Of a DNA stretch of 64,000 nucleotides, positions 59,321-64,000 are shown piece by piece. The translations under genes were made by a program, and so were the position numbers. A model generated the notes under the pieces. It saw only the letters and a list, made by a program, of their open reading frames with translations, was not told where the DNA came from and did no database searches. The stretch is from Piliocolobus tephrosceles (taxonomy: Eukaryota > Chordata > Mammalia > Primates > Cercopithecidae). The stretch spans positions 84,956,918 through 85,020,917 of the forward strand of contig NC_045441.1 of assembly GCF_002776525.5 (NCBI RefSeq). The letters are read 5' to 3'. The stretch's first letter is position 1; each line of letters begins with the position of its first letter.

Positions 59321-60398
59321 TGAAATCATCTTTGCAAAATTTTGGCAGTGATATAGTTTGGCTCTGTGTCCCCACCCAAATCTCATCTCAAATTTTAACT
59401 CCCACAATTCCCACATGTAATGAGAAAAGCCTGGTGGGAGGTGATTGAATTATGGGGGTGGGTCTTTCCTGCACTGCCCTCATGATAGTGAATGAGTCTC
59501 AAAGATCTAATGGTTTTTTAAAAAATAAGTTTGCCTGCAGAAGCTCTCTCTTTGCCTGCCATCGTCCATTTAAGATGTGACTTGCTCCTCCTTGTTTCCA
59601 CCATGATTGTGAGGCTTCCCCAGCCACATGGAACTGTGTGTTATCCATTAAACTTGTTTCCTTAATAAACTGCCCAGTCTTGGGTATGTCTTTGTCAGCA
59701 GCATGTAAATGAACTAATTCAGACAATAAGAGAAATCTGACATGGCTGACTTCAACTTGCTTATAATCTCACAGGTTGGCTGTCTTTGCTTATTCCTAGG
59801 CATGGACCAAGATAGCTTTAGTAGAAATTTAGTTTATAGTTTAAATGATAATAGCCCTTCCCCAAAACTAAGCTATTCTTGTATAACAAATGAAAGGCCA
59901 CCTAGTTAGGGAAGATAAGAGAGGCTTGAATTCTAAATTATTGCCAACCATTATTCCAGAGGTCATAAAATTTGCAATTTCCCAATTATTCTTGTAGATA
60001 ACATCACCACTGTATACCTAAAAATTGATCTTTTAAGATGTCTTTTCAGGTTTTTGCATGTCTGACAACTGGACAGTCTCATCTGGACCCGCCAACCAGT
60101 CCTGTGGTCCCCACCCAGGAACTGACTCAGCACAAGGTGAGAGCTTTGATTCCCTATGATTTCATCTCCAGCCCAACAATCAGCATGCTCCCTACCTTAG
60201 CCCTCTGCCCACCAAACTATAATTGAAAAACCCCTAATTTCCAAGCCTTTGGAAAGATTGATTCGTGTAATAACTCCATATCCCATGTGGCATGGGTGGC
60301 TTTGCGTTTATTAAACTCTTTATTTACTGCAATGTCATAGTCTCATTGTATCAGTTTCATTTGTGCAGCCAAAAGGAAGGACTCTGGGTGGTTATAAA
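59321..60398 (-). repeat. ERV LTR (family Y), antisense, itself split by an MST-type LTR
   Basis: Reverse complement of the family-Y LTR seen at 10699-10900 plus 18712-19189. The left end TGAAATCATCTTTGCAAAAT corresponds to the LTR 3' terminus. The bulk is at 59720-60371. The right edge is approximate because about 27 bp of unassigned sequence follows before L1 resumes at about 60399. Confidence 0.7.
59349..59719 (+). repeat. MST-type MaLR solo LTR inside the family-Y LTR
   Basis: Starts TGATATAGTTTGGCTCTGTG and ends CATGTAAATGAACTAATTCA. Flanks GGCAG and GACAA are only a partial match for a 5 bp duplication. It is the innermost layer of a three-level nest (LTR in LTR in L1). Confidence 0.85.
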
Positions 60399-62893
<2,495 letters not shown>

Positions 62894-62895
62894 CC

Positions 62896-64000
62896 CAAGA
62901 TGGGTCTCTGGAAGACTGTGTAACACTAGGTCTTGCTTCTTTATCCAGCTTGCCACTCTGTGCTTTTTAACTGGGACATTTAACCCATTTACACTCAAGG
63001 TTAATATTAATCTGTGCAAGTTTGATTCTGTCATCACGCTGTTAGCTAGTTATTATGCAGACCAGTTAGTGTGGTTGCTTTGTAGTGTCACTGGTCTGTG
63101 TATTTAAGTGTGTTTTTGTAGCAGCTGGTAATGGTATTTCCTATTTCGTGCTCCTTTCAGGAGCACTTGTAGGGCAGGTCTAGTGGTAATGAATTTCTCA
63201 GCATTTGCTTGTCTGATAAGGATTGTATTTCTCTTTCACTTATGAAACTTAGTTTGGCCAGATATAAAATTCTTGGCTTGAGACTCTTTTTTTCCCCTTA
63301 AAAATGTTGAACATAGGCCCCCAATCTCTTTTGGCTTGTAGGGTTTCTGCTGAAAGGTCTACTTTTAACCTGATAGGATTCCATTTATAGATGATCTGCC
63401 CTTTTTCTCTAGCTTCCATTAACATTTTTTCTTTTATTTCAACCTTGGAGAATCTGATGAATATGTTTCTTGGGGATGGTCTTCTTGCATAGTATCTTTC
63501 AGGGGTTCTCTGCATTTCCTGAATTTGAATGTTGACCTCTCTAGTGAGGTTGGGAAAGTTTTCATGGATTATATCTTGAAATATGTTTCCTAAGTTGCTT
63601 AGTTTCTCCCCTTCTCTTTCTGGAACACCAATGAGTCATGGATTTGGTCTCTTTACATAATACCATATTTCTCAGGGGTTTCGTTTATTCCTTTGTTTTC
63701 AGTTTTTTAAAAAAAATTTGTCTGGCTCTCTTATTTCAGAAAGCCAGTCTTTAAACTCTGAGATTCTTTCCTCAGCTTTGTCCATTCTGCTGTTAATACT
63801 TGGCAATTACATAATGAAATTTTTGTAGTGTATTTTTCATCTCTATCAGGTCAGTTGTGCTCTTTTTCACACTGGCTATTTTGTCCATCAGCTCCTGTGT
63901 CATTTTATTATTATTCTTAGATTCCTTGACTGAGTTTAGATTCCTTGAACTGAGTTTTGACATTCTCCTGAATTTTGATAATCTTCGTTGCTATCCAAAT
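62896..64000 (-). mobile_element. Third antisense LINE-1, segment 5 (ORF2 start and ORF1), runs off the window
   Basis: The ORF2 N-terminus (minus-strand start near 63037, [18 protein letters not shown]) is cut by the Alu. ORF1 C-terminal sequence is open at 63515-63249 (RRPSPRNIFIRFSKVEIK) and ORF1 continues to the window end. Total L1 in five pieces is about 4.9 kb. Confidence 0.9.

Overview
The window looks like primate, almost certainly human, nuclear DNA. It holds Alu elements, L1PA-type LINE-1s, MaLR LTR elements (MST/MLT1-like), a HERV-W-type LTR (LTR17), L2/MIR/MER5A relics and a processed pseudogene of a mammalian gene. No intron-containing host gene or exon could be supported. The window is mostly transposable elements nested inside each other, and the most informative object is a fairly young class I endogenous retrovirus.

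Layout. 1-2.8 kb: an old antisense L1 split by a full-length UBE2V1 retrocopy (minus strand). 2.8-10.7 kb: mostly unique DNA with an Alu split by a young L1 3' end, an old L1 3' end and an old Alu. 10.7-19.2 kb: an unclassified ERV LTR (called family Y here) split by a complete provirus at 10901-18706. This provirus has paired LTRs, a GAGAT target duplication, a tRNA-Phe-like primer site, an intact gag, a full-length pro-pol with only two nonsense codons and no frameshift, and a heavily deleted env. 19.3-28.5 kb: an older, degraded class I provirus (family Z) with a rearranged LTR17 and a family-Y-related LTR inserted in it. 28.8-35.6 kb: a truncated Alu and a near-full-length antisense L1. 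35.6-45.9 kb: old repeats (MaLR, L2, MIR, MER5A, a palindromic element), three Alus, and a CTTT microsatellite with ten undetermined bases. 45.9-52.4 kb: a second full-length antisense L1 with a 14 bp target duplication. 52.4-55.1 kb: unique DNA, MER5A and an internally deleted L1. 55.1-64 kb: a third antisense L1 carrying a whole MaLR provirus, a Y LTR that itself contains an MST-type LTR, and two Alus; it runs off the window end.

How the parts relate. The provirus at 10.9-18.7 kb has all parts of a gammaretrovirus-like genome in order: LTR, primer site, splice donor, gag, in-frame UGA, pro-RT-RNaseH-integrase, env remnant, LTR. Gag is the only long intact reading frame in the window. The LTRs differ at about 11 positions plus one indel in roughly 518 bp (hand count), and most differences are CpG transitions. 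The tRNA-Phe-type primer site and HERV-H-like protein sequence point to the HERV-F/HERV-Fc group. The exact subgroup is inference and needs a database comparison.

No previously undescribed biological system is evident. The most unusual points are three zinc knuckles in Gag, a single-frame gag-pro-pol, the uneven CpG decay between the LTRs, and a solo LTR17 with internal duplications inside one target duplication.
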